DNA from: Caulobacter vibrioides
Lineage (GTDB): Bacteria; Pseudomonadota; Alphaproteobacteria; Caulobacterales; Caulobacteraceae
Length of the DNA: 64,000 nucleotides
Reading direction: 5' to 3'
Assembly (NCBI GenBank): GCA_001449105.1
Contig: LNIY01000106.1
Span: 1-64,000, forward strand
In this document: one piece after another, positions 18,721-27,036 of the stretch
Layout: every line of letters starts with the position of its first letter
Numbering within the stretch: position 1 is the first letter of the stretch
Translations under genes and position numbers: made by a program
Notes under the pieces: generated by a model
Seen by the model: only the letters and a program-made list of their open reading frames with translations
The model's database searches: none
Told to the model about the DNA's origin: nothing

Positions 18721-20343
18721 GTGACCGTTTTGGAGGCCGACGCGGTGTCAGCGACGGAGGAGGTTGCCGATCTCCGCCGACGGCTGGTCGAGGCGCAGGC
18801 GGCCCATGCCGACGAGGTCCGCCGCAACACGGCCTTCAGCCGCATCGCCGCCGCGATCGGCGCGCACCAGAGCCTGGGCGAGACGGTCCAGGCGGTGATC
18901 GACGGCGGGGTCGAGCTGATCGGCGCCCAGTTCGGAGCCTTCTTCTACAATGTCGTCGACAAGACCGGCGAGAGCTACATGCTCTACGGCTTGGCCGGCG
19001 CGCCGCCCGAGGCGTTCTCCGACTTTCCGATGCCGCGCAAGACGGCGATCTTCGCGCCCACCTTCGACGGCACGGGCGTGGTCCGCTCCGACGACGTCAC
19101 GGCCGACCCGCGCTATGGCCGGAACGCTCCCCGCAAGGGCATGCCTGAGGGCCATCTGCCGGTGCGCAGCTACCTGGCCGCCCCGGTCAAGACCTCCGAC
19201 GGCCTGGTGCTGGGCGGTCTCTTCTTCGGCCATCGCGAGCCGGGCAGGTTCGACTCGCGCGCCGAGACGGTGATCGTGGGCCTGGCCGCCCAGGCCGCCG
19301 TCGCCATCGAGTGGAGCCGGGCCGGCCAGGCCGGCGACCGCGAGCTCACCGAGCGCCGCCGCACCGAGGAGCGCCTGAAGTTCGCCCTGGATTCGGGACG
19401 CCTCGGCTCGTGGGAGCTCGACGTCGAGACCCGCGCCTACGACGCCTCCGACATCTGCAAGTCGAACTACGGACGCACCGCCGACCAGGACTTCGGCTTC
19501 GACGACCTGGTGGCCACCATCCACGCCAGCGACCGCGAGCGGATGCTGGCGGCGATGGACGAGGCCATCCGCACCGGCGGCGACTACGACATCGAGTACC
19601 GCGTGGTGATCCCCAGCGGCGAGACGCGCTGGGTGCACGCCCGCGGTCGCGCCGCCGTGCGCGACGAGACGCCGGTGATCGGCGGAAGCGTGCGGCGCAT
19701 GGCCGGCGTGTCGCTGGACGTCACCGAGCGCAAGCGGGCCGAGGAACGCCAGCGCCTGCTGCTCAACGAGCTGAACCACCGGGTGAAGAACACCCTGGTC
19801 ACCGTCCAGTCGATGGCCGCCCAGACCCTGCGCGCCGCCGACGACCTGGACGCCTTCCGCGAGGCCTTCGAAGCCCGGCTCATCGCCCTCTCGCAGACCC
19901 ACAACCTGCTGACCGAGCAGAACTGGGAAAGCGCCAGCCTGCGCGAGATCGTCGACGCCGAGCTGGAGGCCTTCGCCGGCCGCGAGCGGCTGGACTTCGA
20001 CTACGACCGCGACCTGCGGCTCAATCCCAAGGCCACCGTCGCCATCGGCATGGCCGTGCACGAACTGGCCACCAACGCGGCCAAGTACGGAGCCCTGTCG
20101 ACGCCCGAGGGCCGCGTCACCGCGGCCTGGTCGATCGAGCCCGCCGAAGCGCCCGCCCGCCTCGTCCTGACCTGGACCGAGCGCGACGGTCCGCCCGTCA
20201 CCCCGCCGAGCCGTCGTGGTTTCGGCGCGCGCCTTCTGGAGAAGGGCCTCGCCGGCGAGTTGTCCGGCGTGGTCCGTCTCGCCTATGATCAATCCGGCCT
20301 GGTCTGCGCCATGACGCTGCCCCTCGCCGCCCTGGAGCCGTGA
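18721..20343 (+). CDS. HWE-family sensor histidine kinase (GAF-PAS)
   Basis: A 540-residue soluble histidine kinase. A short coiled N-terminus is followed by a GAF domain (about 45-195), a PAS/PAC domain (about 215-335, ending VTERKRAEE), and an HWE-type kinase core with LLLNELNHRVKNTL (phospho-acceptor His353), the MAVHELATNAAKYGALS N-box and the WTERDG motif that names the family. There is no transmembrane segment, so the signal is likely cytosolic. The GTG start at 18721 follows GGGGGAG. The gene overlaps the receiver gene by four bases and lies behind a general stress promoter, pointing to a role in the stress response network. Confidence 0.94.
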   Translation: MTVLEADAVSATEEVADLRRRLVEAQAAHADEVRRNTAFSRIAAAIGAHQSLGETVQAVIDGGVELIGAQFGAFFYNVVDKTGESYMLYGLAGAPPEAFSDFPMPRKTAIFAPTFDGTGVVRSDDVTADPRYGRNAPRKGMPEGHLPVRSYLAAPVKTSDGLVLGGLFFGHREPGRFDSRAETVIVGLAAQAAVAIEWSRAGQAGDRELTERRRTEERLKFALDSGRLGSWELDVETRAYDASDICKSNYGRTADQDFGFDDLVATIHASDRERMLAAMDEAIRTGGDYDIEYRVVIPSGETRWVHARGRAAVRDETPVIGGSVRRMAGVSLDVTERKRAEERQRLLLNELNHRVKNTLVTVQSMAAQTLRAADDLDAFREAFEARLIALSQTHNLLTEQNWESASLREIVDAELEAFAGRERLDFDYDRDLRLNPKATVAIGMAVHELATNAAKYGALSTPEGRVTAAWSIEPAEAPARLVLTWTERDGPPVTPPSRRGFGARLLEKGLAGELSGVVRLAYDQSGLVCAMTLPLAALEP

Positions 20344-20717
20344 AACAGATGAAGACCCTCGCCGCCCTGAAGGTACTGGTTGTCGAAGACGAAGCCCTCG
20401 TCTCGATGCTGGTCGAGGACATGCTTGGCGATCTCGGCTGCGAGGTCGTAGGCCCGGCCGCCGAGATCGAGGAGGCCCTGCGCCTGGCCGGTTCGGCCGA
20501 GATCGACGCGGCCCTGCTGGACGTCAATCTGGGCGGCCGCCCGATCTTCCCGGTGGCCGACGCGCTGAAGGCGCGCGGCGTGCCCTTCGCCTTCGCCAGC
20601 GGCTACGGCGAGGCGGGGCTGACCGAGCCGCACAAGGGCTCGCCGGTGCTGCAGAAGCCGTTCCGCGAGGCCGACCTGCGCCGCGTGCTCGAAGGCCTGG
20701 CCGCCCAGGTCGTCTGA
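20340..20717 (+). CDS. stand-alone receiver-domain response regulator
   Basis: A 125-residue receiver domain without output. LVVEDEALVSMLVEDML gives the acidic pocket, Asp61 (ALLDVNLGG) is the phospho-acceptor, FAFASGYGE carries the Thr/Ser position as serine, and Lys lies in VLQKPF. The GTG at 20340 overlaps the kinase stop (GTGA); an ATG at 20349 is possible. Partnered with the preceding HWE kinase, it probably works as a phosphate sink or a protein-interaction regulator, like the single-domain regulators of the alphaproteobacterial stress pathway. Confidence 0.93.
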   Translation: MKQMKTLAALKVLVVEDEALVSMLVEDMLGDLGCEVVGPAAEIEEALRLAGSAEIDAALLDVNLGGRPIFPVADALKARGVPFAFASGYGEAGLTEPHKGSPVLQKPFREADLRRVLEGLAAQVV

Positions 20718-20830
20718 CCCGCGCCACCGCTTCAAGACCTTTCGACAGCCGCTCCGGTCGCCCCGGGGCGGCTGTCTGCGTTTGGGCCCGCGCCCCGCGC
20801 GCGCCCTTCGCGAAGGGGGGCGACACGCAA

Positions 20831-20863
20831 AGAAAAAGGGCGGCGAGGTTGCCCTCGCCGCCC
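20831..20863 (-). terminator. intrinsic terminator of the TonB receptor gene
   Basis: Perfect 10-base stem GGGCGGCGAG (20838-20847) / CTCGCCGCCC (20854-20863) with a six-base loop. Read on the minus strand the stem is followed by TTTTTCT, a classical Rho-independent signal, 28 bases past the receptor's stop codon. Confidence 0.85.
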
Positions 20864-20891
20864 TTCCCGTCCCCCTAGAGGGTCGGTTTTC

Positions 20892-23800
20892 CTACCACTT
20901 CTTGCTGACGTTCAGGAACATACGACGGCCGAGGATGTCGTAGGACGAGGCCAGACGCATGTTCGAGAAGCGGCTCGCCGACGAGGTCGAGTAGAACGGC
21001 GGTTGCTCGTCGAACACGTTGTTGATGCCGGCGATCACGGTGATGTCGTCGAACTTGCGACGGACCGAGATGTCGTGCGTGGCGTTGAACTCGATGTGAC
21101 GCTTCACGTAGGCGGTCTGGTCACGGTACGAGATCAGGTCCGTGCCGTAGCCGCTGTAGCTGTCGTCGACGTCCGAGGTCTTGCCGACCATCTGGGTGGC
21201 CCAGGTCACGGTCCAGTCACCCTGGATGTACGAGACGCCGGTGCGGCCCGCGAAGTCGGGGTAGCCGGTGAAGCCCTGGTTCTTGAACGCCGCGGCGCCG
21301 CCCGTCAGCTGGGTGTACCAGTCGAGGGTCCAGGTGAACTGGCCGTTCAGCACCAGGGTGCCGTGCGGCAGTTCGTGGCGGTACGTCGCGGTCAGGTCGA
21401 GCGAGTTGTTCCACTGCTTGGCGACGTTCAGGTAGGCGTCCGAAACCGTCAGCACTTGGCCGAAGGTGGTCGAGCCCGCGGTCAGGTCACGCGTGATCAG
21501 GCTGCAGTAGGCGCTGTTCGGGAAGTCCGGCGCATCCAGGCACGAGTCCAGGATGTTGGCGGCGCCGTAGCGTTGCACCTGGTTGTTGACCGTCAGTTCC
21601 GAGTAGTCGAGCGCGACGTTCAGGTCGATGAAGCTCGGCGTGAAGATGATGCCGATCGACTTGTTGTCCGACTCTTCGGCTTCCAGGTAGCCGACGCCGC
21701 CCTTGGCGAAGATCGTGAACGAGCCGGCGCCGCCGTGCGTCGAGTTCGGTCCGATGCCCAGGGCCTGGCAGTTGGCGCGCTGGCGGTCGGTGACGCCCGC
21801 CGTCGTGCCGTACTGGTAGCAGGGGTCGTTGGTCTGGGCCAGGAAGCTGGTCGACGAGCCGAGGTACAGCTCATACAGCGCCGGAGCGCGGAACGAGGTG
21901 CCCTTGTTGGCGCGCAGAGCCCACGTGGAGTTGATGTTCCACTTCAGGCCGGCCTTGTAGGTGCTGCTCGAGCCGTAGGACTTGTAGTCCGAGTAACGGG
22001 CCGAGTAGTTCAGCGTCAGGTTTTCGACGAACGGCAGGTTCTTCAGCAGCGGCACTTCCAGTTCGCCGAAGAGTTCCTTCACTTCGTCCGAACCGTGGGT
22101 TTCGGCCGAGGCGGCCGAGCCGTTGTAGTTGCTGTTGCGGCTGTTGTAGCCCGGGACGTCGTCGAGGCTTTCCTTACGCAGCTGGAAGCCGACGGCGGCG
22201 CCGACCATGCCGGCGGGCAGCTTGAACAGGTCGCCGCTGATCGAGCCTTCCACGTACTGGTAGACGTACTCGGTGTGGCCTTGCTCGTAGCCGTTCAGGA
22301 AGGCGTACTCTTCCGGCGTCAGGTAGCTGCCGCCGACGGTCGAGACCTTCGCCAGGTTGATGTTGGTCGGGCAGGTGGCGTTCGGCATGTTCGCCGAGAT
22401 CGTCACGAGCGCCTGGTTGCAGCGCTGCGTGCCCGACACGGCCAGCAGGCGGTCGTTGTAGATGAACTCCTGGCCGTAGTCGCCCGACGACTTCGAGTAC
22501 TGGCCGTAGATGTCCCAGTCCCAGTTGCCGAGCAGCGGCAGCGATTCCGGCAGCACGCCGCGGGCGCCGAGGACGACGCGGGCGTAGTCGACGGACTGGT
22601 CGCGGGTGATCGGCAGCACGAAGATCGGCTGGAAGGCGACGGCCGCGAGCGGGGCGCCGGTCGGACCGACGTAGCTCGGGTTGTTGGCGAAGTTGAAGGG
22701 GTTGGTCGGGTTGCCGGCGGCGATCGACGGACCCAGCTGGCGGATGCTGCGCTGTTCCGATTCACGACGGTTCAGCAGCAGTTCGCCGTAGAGTTCCGTC
22801 TTCTCGGTCAGGTCGAAGCCGCCGCTGGCGAAGAACGACTTGCGGGTCACCGGCGACACGGCGTGGCGATAGCCTTGCAGCGGCGAGTCGGTGGTCTGCA
22901 GCGCCTGGTTGGCGCGGGCGAAGGCCAGCGGGCTCGAGCAGTTGCCGGCCGTGCTGCTGCCGCAATAGATGGTGTAGGCCGATTGCGTGCCGGCCAGGTC
23001 CGGACGGACGTCGGCCGAAACCGTGGCCAGGCTGCCGTTGACGCGGCGGAAGCCGTTCAGGTCCCAGCCGTTCGAGACGGCGGTGGCGTCCGGGATGTAG
23101 CGCAGGCCGCTACGGATGTAGATGCCGGTCAGGGTGTTCAGGCACTTGTACGAACCGTCCGGCATGACCAGGTCGCGACGGGCGCCGGTGGTCGGGTCGA
23201 AGGTGTAGTCCTGCGGGCAGTTCAGGTAGTCGCGGTCTTTGAAGCGCAGGCCGTTCGACTGGTAGTAGTCGCCGGCGAGGTTCAGGTAGCCGCGGCTGAA
23301 GGTCCAGCCCTTCGAGGCGTTGGCGCGGTAAACTTCACCGCCCTTGCTGAACGGCACGTTGGCGTAGACGGCGATTTCGCCGTCGTCGCTGTTGCGCTTC
23401 GTCATGATGTTCACGACGCCGGCGATGGCGTCCGAACCGTAGATCGACGAGGCGCCGCCGGTCAGGATTTCGGTGCGGTCGACGACCGAGCTCGGAATGA
23501 CGTTCAGGTCGAACGGGCCGACGGTGCCGCCGATGCCGGCGGGACCGGCGCGGCGGCCGTTGATCAGGAACAGGGTGCGCTGGGCGCCCAGGCCGCGGAG
23601 CGACAGGGTGTTGGCGCCGTTGCCGCCGGTGGTGACGAAACCGGTGAAGTTGTTGTTGATCTGCTGGCTGGTGGCGCCGAGGATCGAGCTCTGCAGGATC
23701 GAGGCGGTGTCGACCTGGCCTTGCAGTTCGGCGCTTTCGCTGGTGATCACGGTCACCGGCGAGGCGCTGTTGAATTCAGAGCGCTTGATGCGCGAGCCGG

Positions 23801-23951
23801 TGACGACCAGCTCTTCGACTTCGTTGGCCGCGGTTTCTTCGGGCTTCGGCGCCGGCTTGGTGGTCTGGGCCGAGGCGGCCGACACGACGCCAAGCATCGC
23901 GATGCCAGCGATCACCGTGCTCGCAAGCAGGTTTCTCTTATCAAACGTCAT
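20892..23951 (-). CDS. TonB-dependent receptor
   Basis: A 1019-residue outer-membrane receptor. Signal peptide MTFDKRNLLASTVIAGIAML...ASAQ, a proline-rich linker, the TonB-box-like EVEELVVTGSRIKRSEF, a plug domain (about 50-170; GANTLSLRGLGAQRTLFLINGRR, GGASSIYGSDAIAGVVNIMTK) and a long beta-barrel ending in tryptophan (FLNVSKKW). The size and plug resemble the large receptors of Caulobacter and Xanthomonas that import oligopeptides or sugars instead of siderophores. It is divergent from an S9 peptidase, suggesting uptake and degradation of peptides. Codon choice is very uniform, as in abundant proteins. The longer frame to 24218 has no signal peptide and is rejected. Confidence 0.93.
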   Translation of the reverse strand: MTFDKRNLLASTVIAGIAMLGVVSAASAQTTKPAPKPEETAANEVEELVVTGSRIKRSEFNSASPVTVITSESAELQGQVDTASILQSSILGATSQQINNNFTGFVTTGGNGANTLSLRGLGAQRTLFLINGRRAGPAGIGGTVGPFDLNVIPSSVVDRTEILTGGASSIYGSDAIAGVVNIMTKRNSDDGEIAVYANVPFSKGGEVYRANASKGWTFSRGYLNLAGDYYQSNGLRFKDRDYLNCPQDYTFDPTTGARRDLVMPDGSYKCLNTLTGIYIRSGLRYIPDATAVSNGWDLNGFRRVNGSLATVSADVRPDLAGTQSAYTIYCGSSTAGNCSSPLAFARANQALQTTDSPLQGYRHAVSPVTRKSFFASGGFDLTEKTELYGELLLNRRESEQRSIRQLGPSIAAGNPTNPFNFANNPSYVGPTGAPLAAVAFQPIFVLPITRDQSVDYARVVLGARGVLPESLPLLGNWDWDIYGQYSKSSGDYGQEFIYNDRLLAVSGTQRCNQALVTISANMPNATCPTNINLAKVSTVGGSYLTPEEYAFLNGYEQGHTEYVYQYVEGSISGDLFKLPAGMVGAAVGFQLRKESLDDVPGYNSRNSNYNGSAASAETHGSDEVKELFGELEVPLLKNLPFVENLTLNYSARYSDYKSYGSSSTYKAGLKWNINSTWALRANKGTSFRAPALYELYLGSSTSFLAQTNDPCYQYGTTAGVTDRQRANCQALGIGPNSTHGGAGSFTIFAKGGVGYLEAEESDNKSIGIIFTPSFIDLNVALDYSELTVNNQVQRYGAANILDSCLDAPDFPNSAYCSLITRDLTAGSTTFGQVLTVSDAYLNVAKQWNNSLDLTATYRHELPHGTLVLNGQFTWTLDWYTQLTGGAAAFKNQGFTGYPDFAGRTGVSYIQGDWTVTWATQMVGKTSDVDDSYSGYGTDLISYRDQTAYVKRHIEFNATHDISVRRKFDDITVIAGINNVFDEQPPFYSTSSASRFSNMRLASSYDILGRRMFLNVSKKW

Positions 23952-24278
23952 CAATGAAATTCCCCCGCGGGCTGCCCCGCACTGCTTTTCGCCGACGACA
24001 CATCCCATACCGTCGGCGCGGGGAAACGTAACAGGTTTGCGACCCACCTCAACGCACTTGGCCAAATTGTGACGCGGATGTCCGAGATCGTAGCAAATAC
24101 GACACAGTTTTGCCTTCAGCGACGGCGGAAGCGACCTCCAAGAACGATGATCCTTGGATGAAACTGCTGAGACCCCTAAGCAAGAACGGGGGTTGAGGGG
24201 AAGCCGCTGACGCTGCAATCATCAACTTCACGCTGCATGCGCACAGGCGCACGCTCACGCAGATTCGGGGGAATCCTG
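23952..24278. other. divergent intergenic region, TonB receptor / S9 peptidase
   Basis: 327 bases that must hold both promoters. On the minus strand GCTACGATC (24094-24086) resembles the Caulobacter -10 consensus GCTANAWC, which would give the receptor a leader of about 130 bases. The plus strand shows GGGGGA before the peptidase start. No clear operator or riboswitch fold was seen. Confidence 0.4.
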
Positions 24279-26339
24279 TTGCTTTCCAAGCGTTTGAAAA
24301 CCGCCACCCTGGCCGCACTGCTCGCGGCGACCACGCTCTCGGCCGGAACCGCGCCGGCGCTCGCCGCGCTGCCCCCCGTTCCCGCCGACGCTCCCAGCGC
24401 GAAAGATCTTACCCGTTACGCGCTGATATCCGACGTCGCGATTTCGCATGACGGCAAGCACATCGCCGCCCTCACGTCGGGCGACGGGGTCAAGGTCAAC
24501 ATCAGCGTCTGGCGCACCGACGCCCTGGACAAGCCGCCGACGATCATCGGCTCGACCTCCATGACCTTCAAGAGCGTGAGCTTCGTCAAGAACGACCGCC
24601 TGCGCGTGGCCGCCATGCAGCCCATAACGATCGCCTCGTGGAAGGGTCACGTCCAGAAGGTCTATTTCACCGATCTCGAGGGCAAGACCTGGAATTCGCC
24701 GCTGGCCGACACCGGCACGGCCAAGACCGATGACGAAGCCATCGAGCGCGCCCTGTCCAACCCGTTCGTGGTCGACAATCTGCCCAACGATCCCAAGAAC
24801 GTGCTGGTCGTCGACCAGCGCCGCGGCGGCGAAGGCGACGTCTACAAGGTCAACGTCTACACCAACTCGGCCGAGCGCATCGACCGCATGGCCGGCCGCT
24901 ACGGCGGCTTCGTCACCGACGCCAAGGGCGAGATCCGCGGCCGCACCAGCGCCGGCTACGAGGAAGGCAAGGCCTACTTCGTCCAGCAGATCAAGAACAC
25001 CAAGACCGGCGCCTGGGAGGACCACTTCCGGTCCTACGCCCGCGATCGCAACTTCACCAACCTCGAAGGCTTCGCCAGCGACCCCAACATCGCCTACGTG
25101 TCGATGGTCAAGACCAACGGCAAGCGCGGCATCTATGTCTACGACATCGCCGCCAAGCAGGTGCTGGAGCCGCTGTTCGAGCACAAGCTGTTCGACGCCA
25201 AGGGCGTGTTCCTGGACGACAAGGACGAGGTGCTGGCCGTCGGCTACGACGACGCGCGCGGCAGCGCCTACTGGATCGACGAGCAGCTCGGCGCCCGCTT
25301 CAAGGCCGTCCGCACCGCGCTGGGCGTCAAGACCGAGCCGCTGGCCTGGACCGATCCCGACACCGACCTGAAGACCCGGTTCAACGTCACCACCGACTTC
25401 GACGTTGCGGTCGTCGACTGGTCGACCGACCGCAACACCGTGATCATCGAGAAGTCGGGACCCAAGCTGCCGGCCGAGTACTACCTGCTCGACAAGGCCG
25501 GCAAGCTGACCCTGCTGGGCAACTCGCGCCCCTGGATCAAGACCGCCGCCCTGGGCCAGACCAAGCTGGTCCAGTACACCGCGCGCGACGGCCTGCCCAT
25601 TCCGGCCCTGCTGACGACCCCGCCGGCCAGCTTCGGCCCCGGACCGCACCCGACCATCATCCATCCGCACGGCGGCCCCTGGGCGCGCGACCACCTCGAC
25701 TGGGATCCGGCCGGCTGGGTGCAGTACTTCGCCTCGCGCGGCTACGTCGTGCTGCAACCCCAGTTCCGCGGCTCGATGGGCTGGGGCGAAAAGCTCTGGC
25801 GCGCCGGCGACAAGGAATGGGGCGGCAAGATGCAGGACGACAAGGACGACGGCGCCAAGTGGCTGATCGACCAGAAGCTGGCCGATCCCACGCGTATCGC
25901 CATGTTCGGCTATTCCTACGGCGGCTACGCCGCCCTGGCCGCCGCAATCCGGCCCAACGGCATCTACAGCTGCGCGGTTTCCGGCGCCGGCGGCAGCCTG
26001 GCGGAAATGCGCAAGGTCACCAGCAACAGCCGCATCCTGCGCGAGCGCCAGGCGCCGTCGGTGGACGGCCTGGACGCCATCCAGAACGCCAGCGACGCCA
26101 AGATCCCGATCTTCCTCTACCACGGCGATCGCGACACCAACGTCGACATCAAGGACTCGCTGCGCTTCATCAACGGCCTGAAGAACGCCGGCAAGCCCTA
26201 CAAGTGGATGGAAATCAAGGACATGGGCCACGGCTACGTCACCATGACCCCCGACATGATGGAGGTCCAGCTGACCGAGATCGACCGGTTCTTCCAGAAG
26301 CAGTGCCACTTCGGCGGCGGCAGCGTCGCCGACGAATAA
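24279..26339 (+). CDS. S9-family (prolyl oligopeptidase-like) exported peptidase
   Basis: A 686-residue serine peptidase. The TTG at 24279 (LLSKRLKTATLAALLAAT) follows GGGGGA and gives a normal signal peptide ending ALAA; an ATG at 24237 would add 14 residues. An N-terminal beta-propeller (about 45-420) precedes the alpha/beta-hydrolase domain with the nucleophile in FGYSYGGYAAL, Asp in YHGDRDTNVD and His in KDMGHGYV. Upstream elements HPHGGPWARD and RGSMGWGEKLW are typical. It likely cleaves short peptides in the periplasm, perhaps those imported by the divergent TonB receptor. A terminator follows at 26351. Confidence 0.92.
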   Translation: MLSKRLKTATLAALLAATTLSAGTAPALAALPPVPADAPSAKDLTRYALISDVAISHDGKHIAALTSGDGVKVNISVWRTDALDKPPTIIGSTSMTFKSVSFVKNDRLRVAAMQPITIASWKGHVQKVYFTDLEGKTWNSPLADTGTAKTDDEAIERALSNPFVVDNLPNDPKNVLVVDQRRGGEGDVYKVNVYTNSAERIDRMAGRYGGFVTDAKGEIRGRTSAGYEEGKAYFVQQIKNTKTGAWEDHFRSYARDRNFTNLEGFASDPNIAYVSMVKTNGKRGIYVYDIAAKQVLEPLFEHKLFDAKGVFLDDKDEVLAVGYDDARGSAYWIDEQLGARFKAVRTALGVKTEPLAWTDPDTDLKTRFNVTTDFDVAVVDWSTDRNTVIIEKSGPKLPAEYYLLDKAGKLTLLGNSRPWIKTAALGQTKLVQYTARDGLPIPALLTTPPASFGPGPHPTIIHPHGGPWARDHLDWDPAGWVQYFASRGYVVLQPQFRGSMGWGEKLWRAGDKEWGGKMQDDKDDGAKWLIDQKLADPTRIAMFGYSYGGYAALAAAIRPNGIYSCAVSGAGGSLAEMRKVTSNSRILRERQAPSVDGLDAIQNASDAKIPIFLYHGDRDTNVDIKDSLRFINGLKNAGKPYKWMEIKDMGHGYVTMTPDMMEVQLTEIDRFFQKQCHFGGGSVADE

Positions 26340-26350
26340 GGACGACGGAG

Positions 26351-26377
26351 GGGCGGCTCGAAGGAGCCGCCCTTTTT
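26351..26377 (+). terminator. intrinsic terminator of the S9 peptidase gene
   Basis: Nine-base stem GGGCGGCTC (26351-26359) / GAGCCGCCC (26364-26372), loop GAAG, followed by TTTTT. It lies 11 bases after the stop codon and just before the convergent ogt gene ends. Confidence 0.92.
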
Positions 26378-26385
26378 CGTCGCGC

Positions 26386-26961
26386 TCAGCGCCCCCTGGG
26401 CGGCGCGACCGAGAAGTCGATGTCGAACAGCGTCGGGACGTCGGTGACCCTGGCCCGCTCGATGGTCAGCAGGCGGGCCTTGGTGGTCGAGCCGCCGTCC
26501 GCGCTGAAGCCGCCCATCTTGCCGTCGGCGCCCAGCACCCGGTGGCAGGGCACGACGATCGGCCAGGGGTTCTCGCCCAGGGCCTTGCCCACCGCCCGCA
26601 TCGCGCCCGGCTCGCCCATGGCCTTGGCCACCTGGCCGTAGGTCGAGGTCTCGCCGGGGCGGATGGCGCGGGCGATCTCGTAGACCCGGCGGTTGAAGGG
26701 CTGCACCACCGTCAGGTCCAGGGCGACGTCCGAAAGGTCGTCGCGACCGCCGGCCAGCAGGTCGATGATGCGGTCGGCGGCCTCGTCCACCTCGCCCGGC
26801 GGGGCGGTCTCGACGGCGTCGGGATAGCGCTTGCGCAGCCGCGCCCAGGCCGCGCCCGGCGCGGTCTCGGGCAGTTGCACGCCGATCAGCCCGCCCGCGC
26901 CCCACGCCAGGCCGCAGCGACCGATCGCCGTCTCGAAAAGCATGAAGCCCTGTCCCATCAC
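26386..26961 (-). CDS. ogt: methylated-DNA--protein-cysteine methyltransferase
   Basis: A 191-residue O6-alkylguanine-DNA alkyltransferase that repairs alkylated guanine by transfer to its own cysteine. The active site is IVVPCHRV (Cys139), preceded by the DNA-binding helix GETSTYGQVAKAMGEPGAMRAVGKALGENP in pieces that match the family; the N-terminal ribonuclease-like domain is present (residues 8-85). The start may be the ATG at 26961, the next one at 26958 or the one at 26943 (MLFETAIG); none has a strong ribosome binding site. No Ada-type regulatory domain is attached. Confidence 0.95.
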   Translation of the reverse strand: MMGQGFMLFETAIGRCGLAWGAGGLIGVQLPETAPGAAWARLRKRYPDAVETAPPGEVDEAADRIIDLLAGGRDDLSDVALDLTVVQPFNRRVYEIARAIRPGETSTYGQVAKAMGEPGAMRAVGKALGENPWPIVVPCHRVLGADGKMGGFSADGGSTTKARLLTIERARVTDVPTLFDIDFSVAPPRGR

Positions 26962-27036
26962 CGACAGATTAGCACCGCTATTGCCGGAGGCGAGCGGCGC
27001 CTTCTACCTTTCCACGCTGAAGTTCGGAGACCGCCC

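Noticed and set aside
21003-23957. 984-codon plus-strand frame opposite the TonB receptor
   Set aside because: Mirror of a clear receptor gene; no signal peptide or domain.
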